Below are positions 1 to 8,996 of a DNA stretch of 64,000 nucleotides, in pieces; within the stretch, counting starts at the first letter, position 1; every line of letters starts with the position of its first letter. The stretch lies in IMG/VR virus record IMGVR_UViG_3300025759_000072, positions 1 through 64,000 of that record, one strand, 5' to 3'. Under the pieces are notes generated by a model, which was not told the DNA's origin, searched no databases, and saw only the letters and a list, made by a program, of their open reading frames with translations. Position numbers and translations under genes: made by a program. This stretch comes from a virus.

Positions 1-802
1 CAGGATCATTACTGCTAAAGTATGCGTTATTTGCGACCAGTGATCCAGAAGCAGTAACAATAAACTCTTGCATCAATGAACCACCTTCTTCTGTCAATAG
101 TTTCGTATCATCTTCAAGTAGCATCTCATATGCAAGAATATCGGTTGTGTTATTATCTTCAATAACATCGATGTTTGCATTACCTGTATTAATCTGCTCG
201 TTGCTATATGTAAACAACTCACAACGAAGATCGTATGTTTGTAGTCTACCTGTTTGATAGAATACTTGTTCATGCTCAACAAACATAATCTCAAACAGTT
301 TATCAACCATTGGAAAGTATATTAGATCGCCTTCTTGTGGTCGATTTGCAGTGATAGAATATCCATCACCAGTACCTTCTTCAAGAACAATCGAGTCGCC
401 TTCATATGTTTGATCAAGAAACTGTCTTGATGGCGCGTTTGTATCAGCATCTTCTGTAACATAGTTATAACCAACTTCAGTTGTTAGTTTCTCAGAAGCA
501 GCCTGATTGAATCTTTTTCTTGCTACTGTAAAGGTAACTTGATCGTTGATCTGTAGATTGAACTTGGAAAGAAAATCGCCCTCGCCTTCAAACCCTTCAA
601 CATTTTTAATGTACATCTCAAGGTCAACAGCATCATCAAATTTACGAAGCGTATCTTCACCAAACAATGGATCTTCACGCACGAATACGCTCGGAATATA
701 CTTGACATTATATCCGTAAATCTTGATTGCTTCCAAACAAAGGTCTTCAACGAGGTCTTGTTCACGACCATAATTGAAGTTGTTGAAGTATGCGTTGAGC
801 AT
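1..802 (-). CDS. 14: Neck protein gp14, head closure (3' end outside window)
   Basis: T4 gp14-like neck/head-completion protein. It sits with gp13 at the head-tail junction and closes the filled head. The N terminus MLNAYFNNFNYGREQDL and the following region (YGYNVKYIPSVFVREDP) match the gp14 family as I know it. The frame stays open for about 267 codons and runs off the left edge, so it is nearly complete against the 256 residues of T4. The ATG (802-800) overlaps the stop of the upstream endonuclease gene as TAATG, so translation is probably coupled. A TATAAATA octamer lies at 875-882 inside that upstream gene. The order gp13-gp14 is as in T4. Confidence 0.9.
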   Translation of the reverse strand, partial: MLNAYFNNFNYGREQDLVEDLCLEAIKIYGYNVKYIPSVFVREDPLFGEDTLRKFDDAVDLEMYIKNVEGFEGEGDFLSKFNLQINDQVTFTVARKRFNQAASEKLTTEVGYNYVTEDADTNAPSRQFLDQTYEGDSIVLEEGTGDGYSITANRPQEGDLIYFPMVDKLFEIMFVEHEQVFYQTGRLQTYDLRCELFTYSNEQINTGNANIDVIEDNNTTDILAYEMLLEDDTKLLTEEGGSLMQEFIVTASGSLVANNAYFSSNDP

Positions 803-1527
803 TATAATACCTTATTTTTTCTATTTCTCTCGGCAAGATCAGGACGTTTTCGACCCTTATTCCCATGCTCTTTATATTTATAATTTTCCACATCATCAGT
901 ATATCGCCATTCTTTCCATTTGTATTTTTTATTATGAAGTCGATAACTTATAGTTCCAATTTTTATATTTAATTCTTCAGCCGCATCAGATTTTAATTCA
1001 TAATATTTTCCATTAATGAAAAACGGTCTATATGTTCCTCGTTTTTTTAATAAAACTATTCTTTCTTGTCGAGACATAACAACACCATATCTTGGATTGC
1101 CATTTCCTGAATATTGTTCAGACCTTTTCATTTTATCATCATTACACCACAATTTCCCAGTATTTGCGTCAGATATTTTTTTACTATGTTCGATTGATCT
1201 TGGAGGTAATGTGTATCCACCTTTATTCATAAAAGTTTTACCGCCATCATGACAATTAAAAAATCTATCATCATCAACCATACCACAACGACGAATTGCA
1301 GTATGTTCCCAAATTCTTGCTTTTTCTTTAGTTTGGAATGTTTTTCTTATTTGAATAATATCAGGTTCACCATATTCTTTTCGGAAATGGTCTACTCTTT
1401 TTGATGATGTGAAATATGAAACCCAAAAATCGTCTGGATGACAACCTTTACCATAGCGAACACCATAATAGTATTTCTGGTGTTTGGACCATCCAATAAG
1501 ATATGTATATGGGGTATAAATAGACAT
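802..1527 (-). CDS. Probable homing endonuclease (GIY-YIG-like, NUMOD-type C terminus) between gp13 and gp14
   Basis: 241 residues. The N terminus has Y9-L-I-G and Y19-Y-Y-G-V-R-Y, resembling the GIY...YIG core, followed by an R...GEP...WE pattern seen in phage-borne nucleases. A GNGNPRYG stretch near residue 140 resembles NUMOD3, and the C terminus looks like a NUMOD1-type helix-turn-helix that would bind DNA. It interrupts the gp13-gp14 pair that is contiguous in T4, as a free-standing homing gene does. AAGGAG lies 7 bases before the ATG. A hairpin and a late-promoter-like octamer precede the gene and resemble those of the HNH gene at 46593. Catalytic residues were inferred by eye only. Confidence 0.7.
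   Translation of the reverse strand: MSIYTPYTYLIGWSKHQKYYYGVRYGKGCHPDDFWVSYFTSSKRVDHFRKEYGEPDIIQIRKTFQTKEKARIWEHTAIRRCGMVDDDRFFNCHDGGKTFMNKGGYTLPPRSIEHSKKISDANTGKLWCNDDKMKRSEQYSGNGNPRYGVVMSRQERIVLLKKRGTYRPFFINGKYYELKSDAAEELNIKIGTISYRLHNKKYKWKEWRYTDDVENYKYKEHGNKGRKRPDLAERNRKNKVL
875..882 (-). promoter_or_regulatory. Late-promoter octamer TATAAATA inside the endonuclease gene
   Basis: Exact T4-like late promoter octamer on the minus strand, about 70 bases before the gp14 ATG. It would let gp14 be expressed independently of the inserted endonuclease gene. It also encodes Tyr-Lys-Tyr, so chance cannot be excluded. Confidence 0.4.
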
Positions 1528-1552
1528 GCTGATGCTCCTTGAAAGCGTTAGA

Positions 1553-1583
1553 GTGGTTGGGGACTGGTACTCCCGTGAACCAC
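1553..1583 (-). promoter_or_regulatory. Hairpin in the endonuclease 5' leader
   Basis: Minus-strand RNA folds as a 6-bp stem (GTGGTT/AACCAC), an asymmetric 3/1 internal loop, a 4-bp stem (GGGA/TCCC) and a 7-base loop. It is followed by TCTAA and then AAGGAG before the ATG at 1527. The layout is the same as at 46536-46565 in front of the second endonuclease gene. Confidence 0.6.
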
Positions 1584-1587
1584 ATTT

Positions 1588-1595
1588 TATCTATA
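1588..1595 (-). promoter_or_regulatory. Late-promoter-like octamer TATAGATA for the endonuclease gene
   Basis: One mismatch to TATAAATA, placed four bases before the leader hairpin. Transcription from it would start inside the hairpin and so would leave the stem incomplete. Confidence 0.35.
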
Positions 1596-1607
1596 AAAAT
1601 GGTACTT

Positions 1608-2351
1608 TTAACCTGTCATGTCATTGACGGGCAGACTGTAACTCACTATCATTTCTTCTTCGAGTTTTTGAATCTCTGCTTCAGCATCGTCATAAATCTT
1701 TGCACCATTGAACGTCAAACCACCAGGGAGTTGTACACCTTCAAATTTAGTAAGATTGCTTCCCCACTGACGTTTAATCAATGCTGTTGCATATCTTGCT
1801 AACCAACGATCACCCCATACATCAGAATATGTATTAGGATCTGTAATCGAATAACAGTCAACAACAATATACTCACCAACAAGAACATCAGTTCCCCATG
1901 ACATATCGATATGAAGTTTATTAACATGACGATTATAACGTAGTGGCTTCTTACCAACAAATAGTTCTTCTAAGAAAGAAACATGCTGCATTGCCATTAC
2001 GTATGTTACATATGAACTTGATGATAGATCAAATAGATCATTGAGATGAATCTGATATCGAACGCTAAAGAAGTTCGATGAGTTCATTGATTGACCAATA
2101 GGAACAACGGTATTCACACCAATAATATTCTGTGGTAATGTGATATATCCGTTATCAATATCGGTTTGTGTTACAACGTGTTTATACAGAATTCTTTCAC
2201 AACCATCGAAGTGATAATCCTGATAGTAGATGAGTGCTTCGTCAATACGGTCTTCTACCTGTTCATCATCGACGTTAATATCGATTACAGGATCGCCGAG
2301 TCTACGAAGGCAATATGCTTTGAACTCTGCACGAGTAGATGGGACTGCCAT
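1608..2351 (-). CDS. 13: Neck protein gp13
   Basis: T4 gp13-like neck protein (247 residues; T4 gp13 has 309). The N terminus MAVPSTRAEFKAYCLRRLG and the segment DDEQVEDRIDEALIYYQDYH are the usual family signature, and the middle contains the MQHVSFLEELF region. It forms the neck ring with gp14 after DNA packaging. GGAG lies 7 bases before the ATG and a late promoter octamer is at 2376-2383. It is the last large structural gene before the endonuclease and gp14. Confidence 0.92.
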   Translation of the reverse strand: MAVPSTRAEFKAYCLRRLGDPVIDINVDDEQVEDRIDEALIYYQDYHFDGCERILYKHVVTQTDIDNGYITLPQNIIGVNTVVPIGQSMNSSNFFSVRYQIHLNDLFDLSSSSYVTYVMAMQHVSFLEELFVGKKPLRYNRHVNKLHIDMSWGTDVLVGEYIVVDCYSITDPNTYSDVWGDRWLARYATALIKRQWGSNLTKFEGVQLPGGLTFNGAKIYDDAEAEIQKLEEEMIVSYSLPVNDMTG

Positions 2352-2375
2352 GTGTATACTCCAGTCATTTTTTAT

Positions 2376-2383
2376 TATTTATA
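2376..2383 (-). promoter_or_regulatory. Late promoter TATAAATA for gp13
   Basis: Exact octamer in the 44-base gap between the fibre gene and gp13, 25 bases before the gp13 ATG. T4 late promoters of this form are read by the gp55 sigma factor with gp33 and the sliding clamp; a gp33 gene lies at 40634. Confidence 0.8.
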
Positions 2384-2395
2384 ATGACTAGAGTT

Positions 2396-3949
2396 TTATC
2401 TTGCTCTCGCGTATTTGAAGGGAGCTTCAGCAATGTGAATCGTCACGTAAGAGCCACCACTTGCGTTACCATTACCCTGTATGCTCCGTTCTTTACGTCC
2501 ATTTGAAAGTATATCAAAGTCACCATAGAAACTTTCCGCTGCATTGGACGTTAAACTAAGAAGTTCAGGGTTGGGTTTGTTGTAGGGAGTAGACGCGGCG
2601 TTCCACCAATTCCAGTCATACCCGGAAGCAGCGTCAATACGATGGTTGATACTAAGCGCTGGGCGGAAATCCAAAGGATCAAATGGACCATCGGTCGACC
2701 CGTTTCCAACGTATAATCCTAACTCAACAAATCCCGCAGTTTCTGGGATAACCAAATAATCCCGCGTTCCTGTTGCTTCCCCTGTGTCTATGTCAAAGGT
2801 GTTGGTCGTCACATTTTTAATTGCGACATCTACGGTTTCACCAACACTATTGTTAAACACGGTCAGTTTCCCCGCCGTGTATTCTGGATGGTACGAAATA
2901 ATGTCGCCGCCATTAGTACGGTCAAACAACAGAATAAACACTCGCGCATTACCCGCATTGTGCGTTACAGTCGTATCGGCACCATTTGTATGCGCCACAC
3001 TTCCCGTTTTAAAATACGTGTCGCAGTTAAATTCCGCTCCCATAAAAGCGTCACCACCAGATAGTGTCGGAAACGCGACACTGGTGCTTGAACTAAGCGC
3101 CACGCTATAGGCGTTGCTGTTATCGTGGCTGAATTGCCAATACCAGTTTTCTATACTATCTCGGTTCTTATAGACGCGAACATAATTTGTTGCGTTCGTC
3201 TCTGCGGCAAGTGTCGCGACAATGTTTGTCTCTGTATCGGTTACGACCGCAAACTGGGCGCTCGGATCAATGATCGCCAAGGCTGGTAGGTGCGCGGTGC
3301 AGAGGGGTTTGAAGCCGGTCGTTGGCGTCCCCGCGAACGCACTCGCACCAAAGTTCCAAGTCGCTGTTCCGAAGTGTCGCGACTGGAACGCGAAAAAGAT
3401 ATTACGGCTATCAAAGGTGTTTGTGAACGTCCCCTGACTTACCCCATTCTTGAAAAATTCGATAGACGTGGGAACAGCCGTGCAATCCACTTCAATGCGG
3501 ATCACATCCCCGGTCGTGTACGATGCACCATAGGCGGATGATGATCCGTCTATGTCCTTATTTCCACCTGAATTATAAACGGCATAATCCGCGCTGGAGT
3601 CCGTTTCAATAACCAACCCCTCGCCACAAAGTCCGGGGTTAAGAGACGCAGATGCTACGTCATTGTCCCATGTAATTTCGGCAACCCATTTACCGCCACC
3701 AAGTGTGTCTATCGGGATAGTGCCAGGAAGCCACCAATATGCTGCACCCGGATCACTTGCCGAAACAATTTTGGTATTCGCTTCTGATATTGTCCATGTG
3801 CTTGCTACACGCTCAACAAGAGTATTCAACACACAGTAATTCCCAATATTACGCACCACATGGTTCGTCGGGGAGTCGAGCAGTTGGTCTGTCGTATTTA
3901 AACTTACAGCGCCGAAATCGTTTGGTGTATTAATATGTGGTCGTGCCAT
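2396..3949 (-). CDS. Tail fibre/appendage protein with SPRY-like domain
   Basis: 517 residues. After a short linker that repeats the TTDQLLDSPTN motif of the upstream fibre, residues of roughly 55-215 form a SPRY-like beta sandwich (GKWVAEITWDND, then GDVIRIEVDC and IEFFKNGVSQGTF). The rest is a beta-rich region ending in AEAPFKYARAR, a C-terminal motif shared with the two big fibre genes here. Likely a virion surface or receptor-binding protein. The ATG overlaps the stop of the upstream fibre as TAATG, so it may be a split-off tail of a larger fibre. GC content is visibly higher than in the baseplate genes, suggesting exchange. Confidence 0.75.
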   Translation of the reverse strand: MARPHINTPNDFGAVSLNTTDQLLDSPTNHVVRNIGNYCVLNTLVERVASTWTISEANTKIVSASDPGAAYWWLPGTIPIDTLGGGKWVAEITWDNDVASASLNPGLCGEGLVIETDSSADYAVYNSGGNKDIDGSSSAYGASYTTGDVIRIEVDCTAVPTSIEFFKNGVSQGTFTNTFDSRNIFFAFQSRHFGTATWNFGASAFAGTPTTGFKPLCTAHLPALAIIDPSAQFAVVTDTETNIVATLAAETNATNYVRVYKNRDSIENWYWQFSHDNSNAYSVALSSSTSVAFPTLSGGDAFMGAEFNCDTYFKTGSVAHTNGADTTVTHNAGNARVFILLFDRTNGGDIISYHPEYTAGKLTVFNNSVGETVDVAIKNVTTNTFDIDTGEATGTRDYLVIPETAGFVELGLYVGNGSTDGPFDPLDFRPALSINHRIDAASGYDWNWWNAASTPYNKPNPELLSLTSNAAESFYGDFDILSNGRKERSIQGNGNASGGSYVTIHIAEAPFKYARAR

Positions 3950-6900
3950 TATCGTGCTCTCGACTCTTTAAATGGATAGTCAGCCCAGGCAATACCGATG
4001 TAGGTAGCACTAGAACCGTTTGTGGACGTGCCCGTGGTTACAGGCTTGAACCCATTCGAGAAAAATTGAATAGAGTGAGTTGTAGATTCTGCGGAAGCGG
4101 TACTAGGTTGCAAGCGTGAGGGTAATGTGCCAGAGGGAGTAATATTGTAGGGCATTCGACCAGAGTCGTGCATTTCCCAATCTTGCCCCGCAGCACTTGA
4201 TTGCTTCAATATCACAGCATTTGGACGGAAATCGAGCGGGATGAATGTACCATCAGCATCACCGTTGCCAAAGTAGGAAAAGACTTTACAGTAGCCGGGG
4301 ACGGAGTGAAAACAGTAAGCAATATACGCTTGGTTCAACGTATTAACATCGGCTCCCGTACCTACAGAAAAGAGTGATGTCGTGGGAGCCGTGCTTTGCC
4401 AATAGAGCGCATTAACAGCAAAGGCGTTATTCAAATTAAGCTGACCGCCGCCTCCCCAACCATAAGCCTCATGACCTACTGCCCAGTTATCTGTACCAGT
4501 GTCAGTATTCTTGACGATAATGAATTCCGGCGCTTGACTCAAGCCGTGTCCAATTGTCGCGTTTGCACCTGTCCCTGTATAAGAAACGATTGAAAACCCC
4601 GCCGTTTGATTGGCGCTCACTGTCGACGTAATGCTGCCGTCCATGTTACTGGAACCAGCGCCGCCAGCCTTGAAGCACCATGCGACATAACTTTCTGCTG
4701 CTGTATTTACTTCATCAGTTGTACCCAATGTAAATCCACCAGAAACAAATGATTTTAAGTTTTCCGTTTGTGTATTAGCAGCTACTGTTGTATTTGTGTG
4801 TAATGCGTTATTAGGTCCACGTAACACATCATATAACTGATGTTTATCAGCAGCATCTCTATTCTTAATCCAAACCAGATCAGGCGTCCAGGCAGTTCCT
4901 GTACTATCATAACATTCACGAACTGATGTTTGCCCAGCATTTCCTTCATATAAAGAAGTAACGAAATACTTTGTTGGATCGGCGATTGTTGGTGCTGGAA
5001 GGTTCGCGGTGGAGATTGCTTTGAAGCCGGCCGGCGCGGTGTAATTCCAATTCGCTTCATCAATAATTTCTAAGAAGTCGTTAGGAAAGGTATTGTTAGC
5101 GTTCCGGTGGGCAATCAGAGTAACCTCGCCAAGCGCTGAAAGTAGATCGGTAAATGCCGCGTTTGTAGTCGTTCCGGCTTCTATTTCGCTCCGCGTTGCG
5201 CTGTTTTGTATCGTGTCGTCCACACCGAACCAGATAGCCCCGTTGTCCATATCTAAGAAAATCTGTACTCGGACTGTAGACGGTGAACCTGTAAAGGCGC
5301 TGCCGTACGCAGTGTTAACACTTGAAACCTTAGTGCCATCAAAACTTGAATATCCACGAACGTAAGTATCAGTAGTGCTCCCACCAGTTAAGTAAGTTGA
5401 AGCAATAAGGTTAGGGTTGCATACACCAATGATTTGCCCCGATCCGCCCGTCGAGGCTTGGGTGTATTCTAACTCTATGTAATATTTTCCACTCGTAACA
5501 AGGAAGTTTCCGAGCGTCCCACTATCTGCGTCGTATTCTGCTTTTTTATTGCCAAGCGTGTAACCAACAAAGTTCGGACCTTCGAAAACATTAGGGTTCC
5601 AGCGCTCAAGGTTGCCGTACCCGTTTGCCGCTGAGTTGGTCGGGCTGTCTAACAGTTGGTCGGTGGTAGTTAATCCGGAAGCGGCCCATGAAACCCCATC
5701 GTAGGCTTGTGTCGGGACAGTGAAATTACTGGTCCATATGGCTGTGCCCTTGACGAAAAGGATTTCATCCATCCAGCCAGCCCAAGTGCCAAGGTGGCCG
5801 TCCGTTCCTGCAATTTGCAGGACAGCCGTTCCATCATAATAGGTCGCGGAAGCAGATACCGCCGTCCCTAACTCCACCCCGTCAACGAAGAGATAATGGT
5901 TCGTGCCCGAACGGACAACGGCGACATGATACCAAGTGTCAGCGACGGGTGCCCAGGGTTCCGCACGGACCCAGTTCCGAGTCCCGGTGGTCCCGTCCGT
6001 TGAGTAGACAAAAACTAATGCCGCCTGACCAGCGCCCGATTGTGACCCGTCGTGTTCGTAGCCAAACTCGTAAGACCTATTATTGCCGATTATGTCCCAT
6101 TTAGCGATGAACGAAGCGTTGCCAACCGTACCGTTCCATCGAACCCAAGCTGCCAGTGTGAAGGCACCGGAACCGAGTTCAAAGTCTGCGTGATCGGCTA
6201 AAGTGAGGTAGTCTCCTGTGCCGTCAAAGTAGATCGCCGTAGTTCCAAATTTTGCTTGGTCGGTGTCGTGCTGGACATCCCCATTCGCCGTGATCGTCTT
6301 TCCCTTCGCGCTATCCGTGAACGTCGTCGAGGCGTCTGTTGTATTGGAATGGATGAGCAGCGTCGTATTCGGGTCAGCCGCCAGGGTCCAGCGAGCATCC
6401 TTGCCGAAATCCGCACTGTCCGCGAAGTCGAACCAGAAGCCGTTGGTGCCGAAGGTAAGACCGCTCGGGTCTATCGGATTCCAGTTCCCGTTCGCGTCAA
6501 ATCTCCCAAAAGAACTAGGTGTCCGCGCAATCCCATCGAAAATAAGTAATTCGGCAACGCCTCCATCGAAATAGCCATATGTCTGAATATACCCGATTTC
6601 AACGAGTTGGGTTGTCCCAAAATCCTGCGTTTCATTAAGCGCAGGCCATGTCGCAGAGTTCGTCGATGTGATTTGTTGGCCGTTAAGCCAGAGTTTTACG
6701 CGATCAGTATTAGTTGCTTCTGTCGTGTCTATCGTGACGGCAATATGTATCCATGCACCCGGATCACGTAGCTTTGGCGACCATGTAACATCCCAGGTCG
6801 TCGCGCCGCCTTCGACGAGGCTTGCGCGAGGATTTCCATCATAAATCTCGACGCGAGTGTAATTGTTGCCGTCTGTACCCCATGTCACTAGACCGCGATC

Positions 6901-7746
6901 CGTCGCTGCGGTCAGGTCGCCTAGCTTAACCCATGCCCCAATGCTACATATTTTATCACTATCCCCCGTCGTCCCTGGCGTCCTGTATAGTCTTGAGGCA
7001 CCATCAAACAGCAGCGATTGTCCAATCTTATAAGTATTTACTGGTGCTGTATATTCTGTTTTTGATTTGTAATCATCGCCAAATGTTGTCGAATTGGTAA
7101 ATGGTAGATAAAAACCGTTGGTGCCAAACGTCAGACCAGAAACATCTATCGGATTCCAGTTCCCGTTCGCGTTAAATTCCCCAAAAGAACTAGGCGTTAG
7201 TACCTGTCCATCAATGAAGATCGCTTCCGCGATAAGCCCATCCCAATACTGTGATGGTCCATTTTGCGATCCTATCCACATTGGAACCGATGCTTGATTA
7301 AGTTTGCTGTCTGTACTCGCTGGTGGATGCGTTTCTGTGGAAAACGCAGTTATCTGTACGCCATTCAAATACAGGGCCATCGCCCCGGTATTCCCATCCC
7401 AAGACCCGACAATATGATACCACGCGCCAGGATCACGAATTAGTTGCGTTGTTGTCAGTCGATAAACACCGCCGTCGCCAATAAAATCCAAAGCGTCGTT
7501 TTCTATTCTTATGCTATCTTCGTCTGTAGAGCCGCCGCCCGAAAACAGATTCGCATCCGTAAGCCCGAGATTTCCGCGCTTAAACCAGCAAGAGAACGTC
7601 CATAGACGCCGACTGCCCGCGCCGCTTGGGGTCCATGTCAGATATGCACTATCATCGTCATTAAACAGCAGCGATTGTTCAATTAAATACTGTTGATCAC
7701 CAGAAGCACCAGCCATAACTCCTTGAGCAAAATTATAAAGAGACAT
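3949..7746 (-). CDS. Large tail fibre with three LamG-type lectin domains
   Basis: 1265 residues. Three concanavalin A/LamG-like units each begin with a (L)LFDG or YFDGTGDYL strand (about residues 25-215, 240-430 and 450-690). Next come a SPRY-like segment (about 740-900) and a C-terminal region with WCFKAGG, YIAYCFH and VFSYFGNG motifs, ending in ADYPFKESRAR. The repeated linker FDANGNWNPIDPSGLTFG joins the lectin units. Probable receptor-binding fibre. AAGGAG precedes the ATG. Base composition changes along the gene: the stretches near 4690-4980 and 7020-7110 are AT-rich while 5640-6520 is GC-rich, pointing to assembly from several sources. Confidence 0.8.
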   Translation of the reverse strand: MSLYNFAQGVMAGASGDQQYLIEQSLLFNDDDSAYLTWTPSGAGSRRLWTFSCWFKRGNLGLTDANLFSGGGSTDEDSIRIENDALDFIGDGGVYRLTTTQLIRDPGAWYHIVGSWDGNTGAMALYLNGVQITAFSTETHPPASTDSKLNQASVPMWIGSQNGPSQYWDGLIAEAIFIDGQVLTPSSFGEFNANGNWNPIDVSGLTFGTNGFYLPFTNSTTFGDDYKSKTEYTAPVNTYKIGQSLLFDGASRLYRTPGTTGDSDKICSIGAWVKLGDLTAATDRGLVTWGTDGNNYTRVEIYDGNPRASLVEGGATTWDVTWSPKLRDPGAWIHIAVTIDTTEATNTDRVKLWLNGQQITSTNSATWPALNETQDFGTTQLVEIGYIQTYGYFDGGVAELLIFDGIARTPSSFGRFDANGNWNPIDPSGLTFGTNGFWFDFADSADFGKDARWTLAADPNTTLLIHSNTTDASTTFTDSAKGKTITANGDVQHDTDQAKFGTTAIYFDGTGDYLTLADHADFELGSGAFTLAAWVRWNGTVGNASFIAKWDIIGNNRSYEFGYEHDGSQSGAGQAALVFVYSTDGTTGTRNWVRAEPWAPVADTWYHVAVVRSGTNHYLFVDGVELGTAVSASATYYDGTAVLQIAGTDGHLGTWAGWMDEILFVKGTAIWTSNFTVPTQAYDGVSWAASGLTTTDQLLDSPTNSAANGYGNLERWNPNVFEGPNFVGYTLGNKKAEYDADSGTLGNFLVTSGKYYIELEYTQASTGGSGQIIGVCNPNLIASTYLTGGSTTDTYVRGYSSFDGTKVSSVNTAYGSAFTGSPSTVRVQIFLDMDNGAIWFGVDDTIQNSATRSEIEAGTTTNAAFTDLLSALGEVTLIAHRNANNTFPNDFLEIIDEANWNYTAPAGFKAISTANLPAPTIADPTKYFVTSLYEGNAGQTSVRECYDSTGTAWTPDLVWIKNRDAADKHQLYDVLRGPNNALHTNTTVAANTQTENLKSFVSGGFTLGTTDEVNTAAESYVAWCFKAGGAGSSNMDGSITSTVSANQTAGFSIVSYTGTGANATIGHGLSQAPEFIIVKNTDTGTDNWAVGHEAYGWGGGGQLNLNNAFAVNALYWQSTAPTTSLFSVGTGADVNTLNQAYIAYCFHSVPGYCKVFSYFGNGDADGTFIPLDFRPNAVILKQSSAAGQDWEMHDSGRMPYNITPSGTLPSRLQPSTASAESTTHSIQFFSNGFKPVTTGTSTNGSSATYIGIAWADYPFKESRAR
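6476..6523 (-). repeat. 48-base dispersed repeat in LamG linkers, copy 1
   Basis: Identical to 11521-11568 in the other LamG fibre and a near match (about five differences) to 7151-7198. It encodes the linker between a LamG domain and the next unit (FGRFDANGNWNPI), so it may serve as a recombination site for swapping lectin modules. Confidence 0.85.
7151..7198 (-). repeat. 48-base dispersed repeat in LamG linkers, diverged copy
   Basis: Same linker position after the first LamG unit of the 1265-residue fibre, with about five substitutions relative to 6476-6523. Confidence 0.75.
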
Positions 7747-7760
7747 TCAAGAAAAACTCC

Positions 7761-8237
7761 TTATGAAGTACCAAGCAGATCAATCGTGGCTACCGCATGA
7801 ATTGTGTTTGATGTTTGAACTACGTAGTCTACTCTATCAACCTTACCAGCAACTGTTGACATTGTTGGTACAGTTGCACCAGCAAATCGCCAGTAAGATC
7901 CCCATGATGTCGTATACACACCATTTGCATTAACAAATAATGATCCTGCTTGACCAACACTAATACTTGTTGGATTCGCAATAGTAAGATTCGAGTTAGC
8001 AACCAATGTATAGTAGTTACTTGTATTTAATGCAATCGTTACTGTATTACCAGCAGTGCCCCATCGAACACCGAGGTCGTATACACTACCACTTTGAGCA
8101 GTAGTGTATACGTTATTACGATCTGTATGAGCAGTATTGGCACTTAATTTATCATAATCAACAGCTCCATCTTTAATAGCTGGACCCAAAACACTCGAAG
8201 TGCCGAATGCTGTATTTCCTAGTTTTGTAAGTGCCAT
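7761..8237 (-). CDS. Small fibre-associated structural protein
   Basis: 158 residues. The C-terminal 100 residues (GNTVTI...TSWGSYWRF...VDYVVQTSNTIHAVATIDLLGTS) are clearly paralogous to the C terminus of the 269-residue protein at 12158. The N terminus MALTKLGNTAF is typical of short phage fibre-tip or adaptor proteins. Likely a virion component attached to the fibre block. I cannot name a T4 counterpart. Confidence 0.65.
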   Translation of the reverse strand: MALTKLGNTAFGTSSVLGPAIKDGAVDYDKLSANTAHTDRNNVYTTAQSGSVYDLGVRWGTAGNTVTIALNTSNYYTLVANSNLTIANPTSISVGQAGSLFVNANGVYTTSWGSYWRFAGATVPTMSTVAGKVDRVDYVVQTSNTIHAVATIDLLGTS

Positions 8238-8250
8238 TTACTTATTATCC

Positions 8251-8934
8251 TCAAGCAGTATTAGCTGTTGGTTCTGGTGTTGGTTCTGGTTCTGGCTCAG
8301 GAGCTGGTTCTGGCTCAGGAGCTGGTTCTGGCTCAGGAGCTGGTTCTGGCTCAGGAGCTGGTTCTGGCTCAGGAGCTGGTTCTGGCTCAGGAGCTGGTTC
8401 AGGAGCAGCAGCAGGATCAACATAATCCTCTAATGTTGGCCAAGCACTAACACCATCCATATGTGCCTTTAGAGCAGCAACATCAGCAGCAGCATTAATA
8501 CCTGCTTCTACGTCGTTTGAATGAGTGCGAACAGCAGCACGATGCCATGCGACATCAGCAGGAACTGCAGTGCCACCTTCAGCAGCACGGATTACCATCC
8601 AATCAGTTGATGATAGTGTACCACCAGCTTGTTGTTTTGTCTGTGCTACTAACTGTTCTTTAACAGCGTCTAAATCTTTTTCTTTATGTTCCCACGTCTT
8701 TGTGACGGTACCAGCAGCATCGTCAACAACCATAGAATAAGCACCAAGAGTGTAGTATTTTGAATCTACGTTTTTATTGACTTCATTGTAGTCATAAATG
8801 CCATGTGCTTTCTTTGTTGCTTTATTCCACACGGTGAAAATATTTGCAGGATGCTGAATACCATCAAGCGTAATCGCTTTTGGACGATTATACATTGTGG
8901 TAACATTCCCGTCTTTTACGAGTGCCCAAGCCAT
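8251..8934 (-). CDS. Fibre-region protein with Pro-Glu repeat tail
   Basis: 227 residues. The N-terminal part ([33 protein letters not shown], in two blocks) resembles small phage tail-fibre or tail-assembly accessory proteins. The last ~45 residues are an extended PEPAPE repeat made by an 18-base tandem repeat. Such Pro/Glu tails are stiff spacers. A late promoter octamer is at 8988-8995 and AAGGAG precedes the ATG. Function unknown. Confidence 0.6.
   Translation of the reverse strand: MAWALVKDGNVTTMYNRPKAITLDGIQHPANIFTVWNKATKKAHGIYDYNEVNKNVDSKYYTLGAYSMVVDDAAGTVTKTWEHKEKDLDAVKEQLVAQTKQQAGGTLSSTDWMVIRAAEGGTAVPADVAWHRAAVRTHSNDVEAGINAAADVAALKAHMDGVSAWPTLEDYVDPAAAPEPAPEPEPAPEPEPAPEPEPAPEPEPAPEPEPAPEPEPEPTPEPTANTA
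8290..8397 (-). repeat. 18-base tandem repeat, 6 copies
   Basis: Perfect in-frame repeat of an 18-base unit (plus strand ttctggctcaggagctgg) encoding Pro/Glu/Ala hexapeptides at the C terminus of the gene at 8251. Copy number can change without breaking the frame, so this is a likely length-variable site. Confidence 0.95.
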
Positions 8935-8987
8935 TTTATATTGTCTCCTTATTGCTTGATTGCATAATATAGTAGTTCAATTTTATT

Positions 8988-8995
8988 TATTTATA
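8988..8995 (-). promoter_or_regulatory. Late promoter TATAAATA
   Basis: Exact octamer in the 62-base gap between two fibre-block genes, about 54 bases before the ATG at 8934. Confidence 0.75.
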
Positions 8996-8996
8996 A

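Noticed and set aside
1016-1252. Plus-strand open frames inside the endonuclease, gp13 and fibre genes
   Set aside because: Shadows of strongly supported minus-strand genes; no ribosome sites or plausible protein sequence.
1515-1522. TATAAATA on the plus strand
   Set aside because: It points rightward into the antisense of gp13 with no rightward gene; it is the codons of Ile-Tyr-Thr at the endonuclease start read on the other strand.
8200-8450. Plus-strand and alternative-frame repeat proteins over the 18-base repeat
   Set aside because: Open only because the repeat length is a multiple of three; the PEPAPE frame has the globular N terminus and ribosome site.
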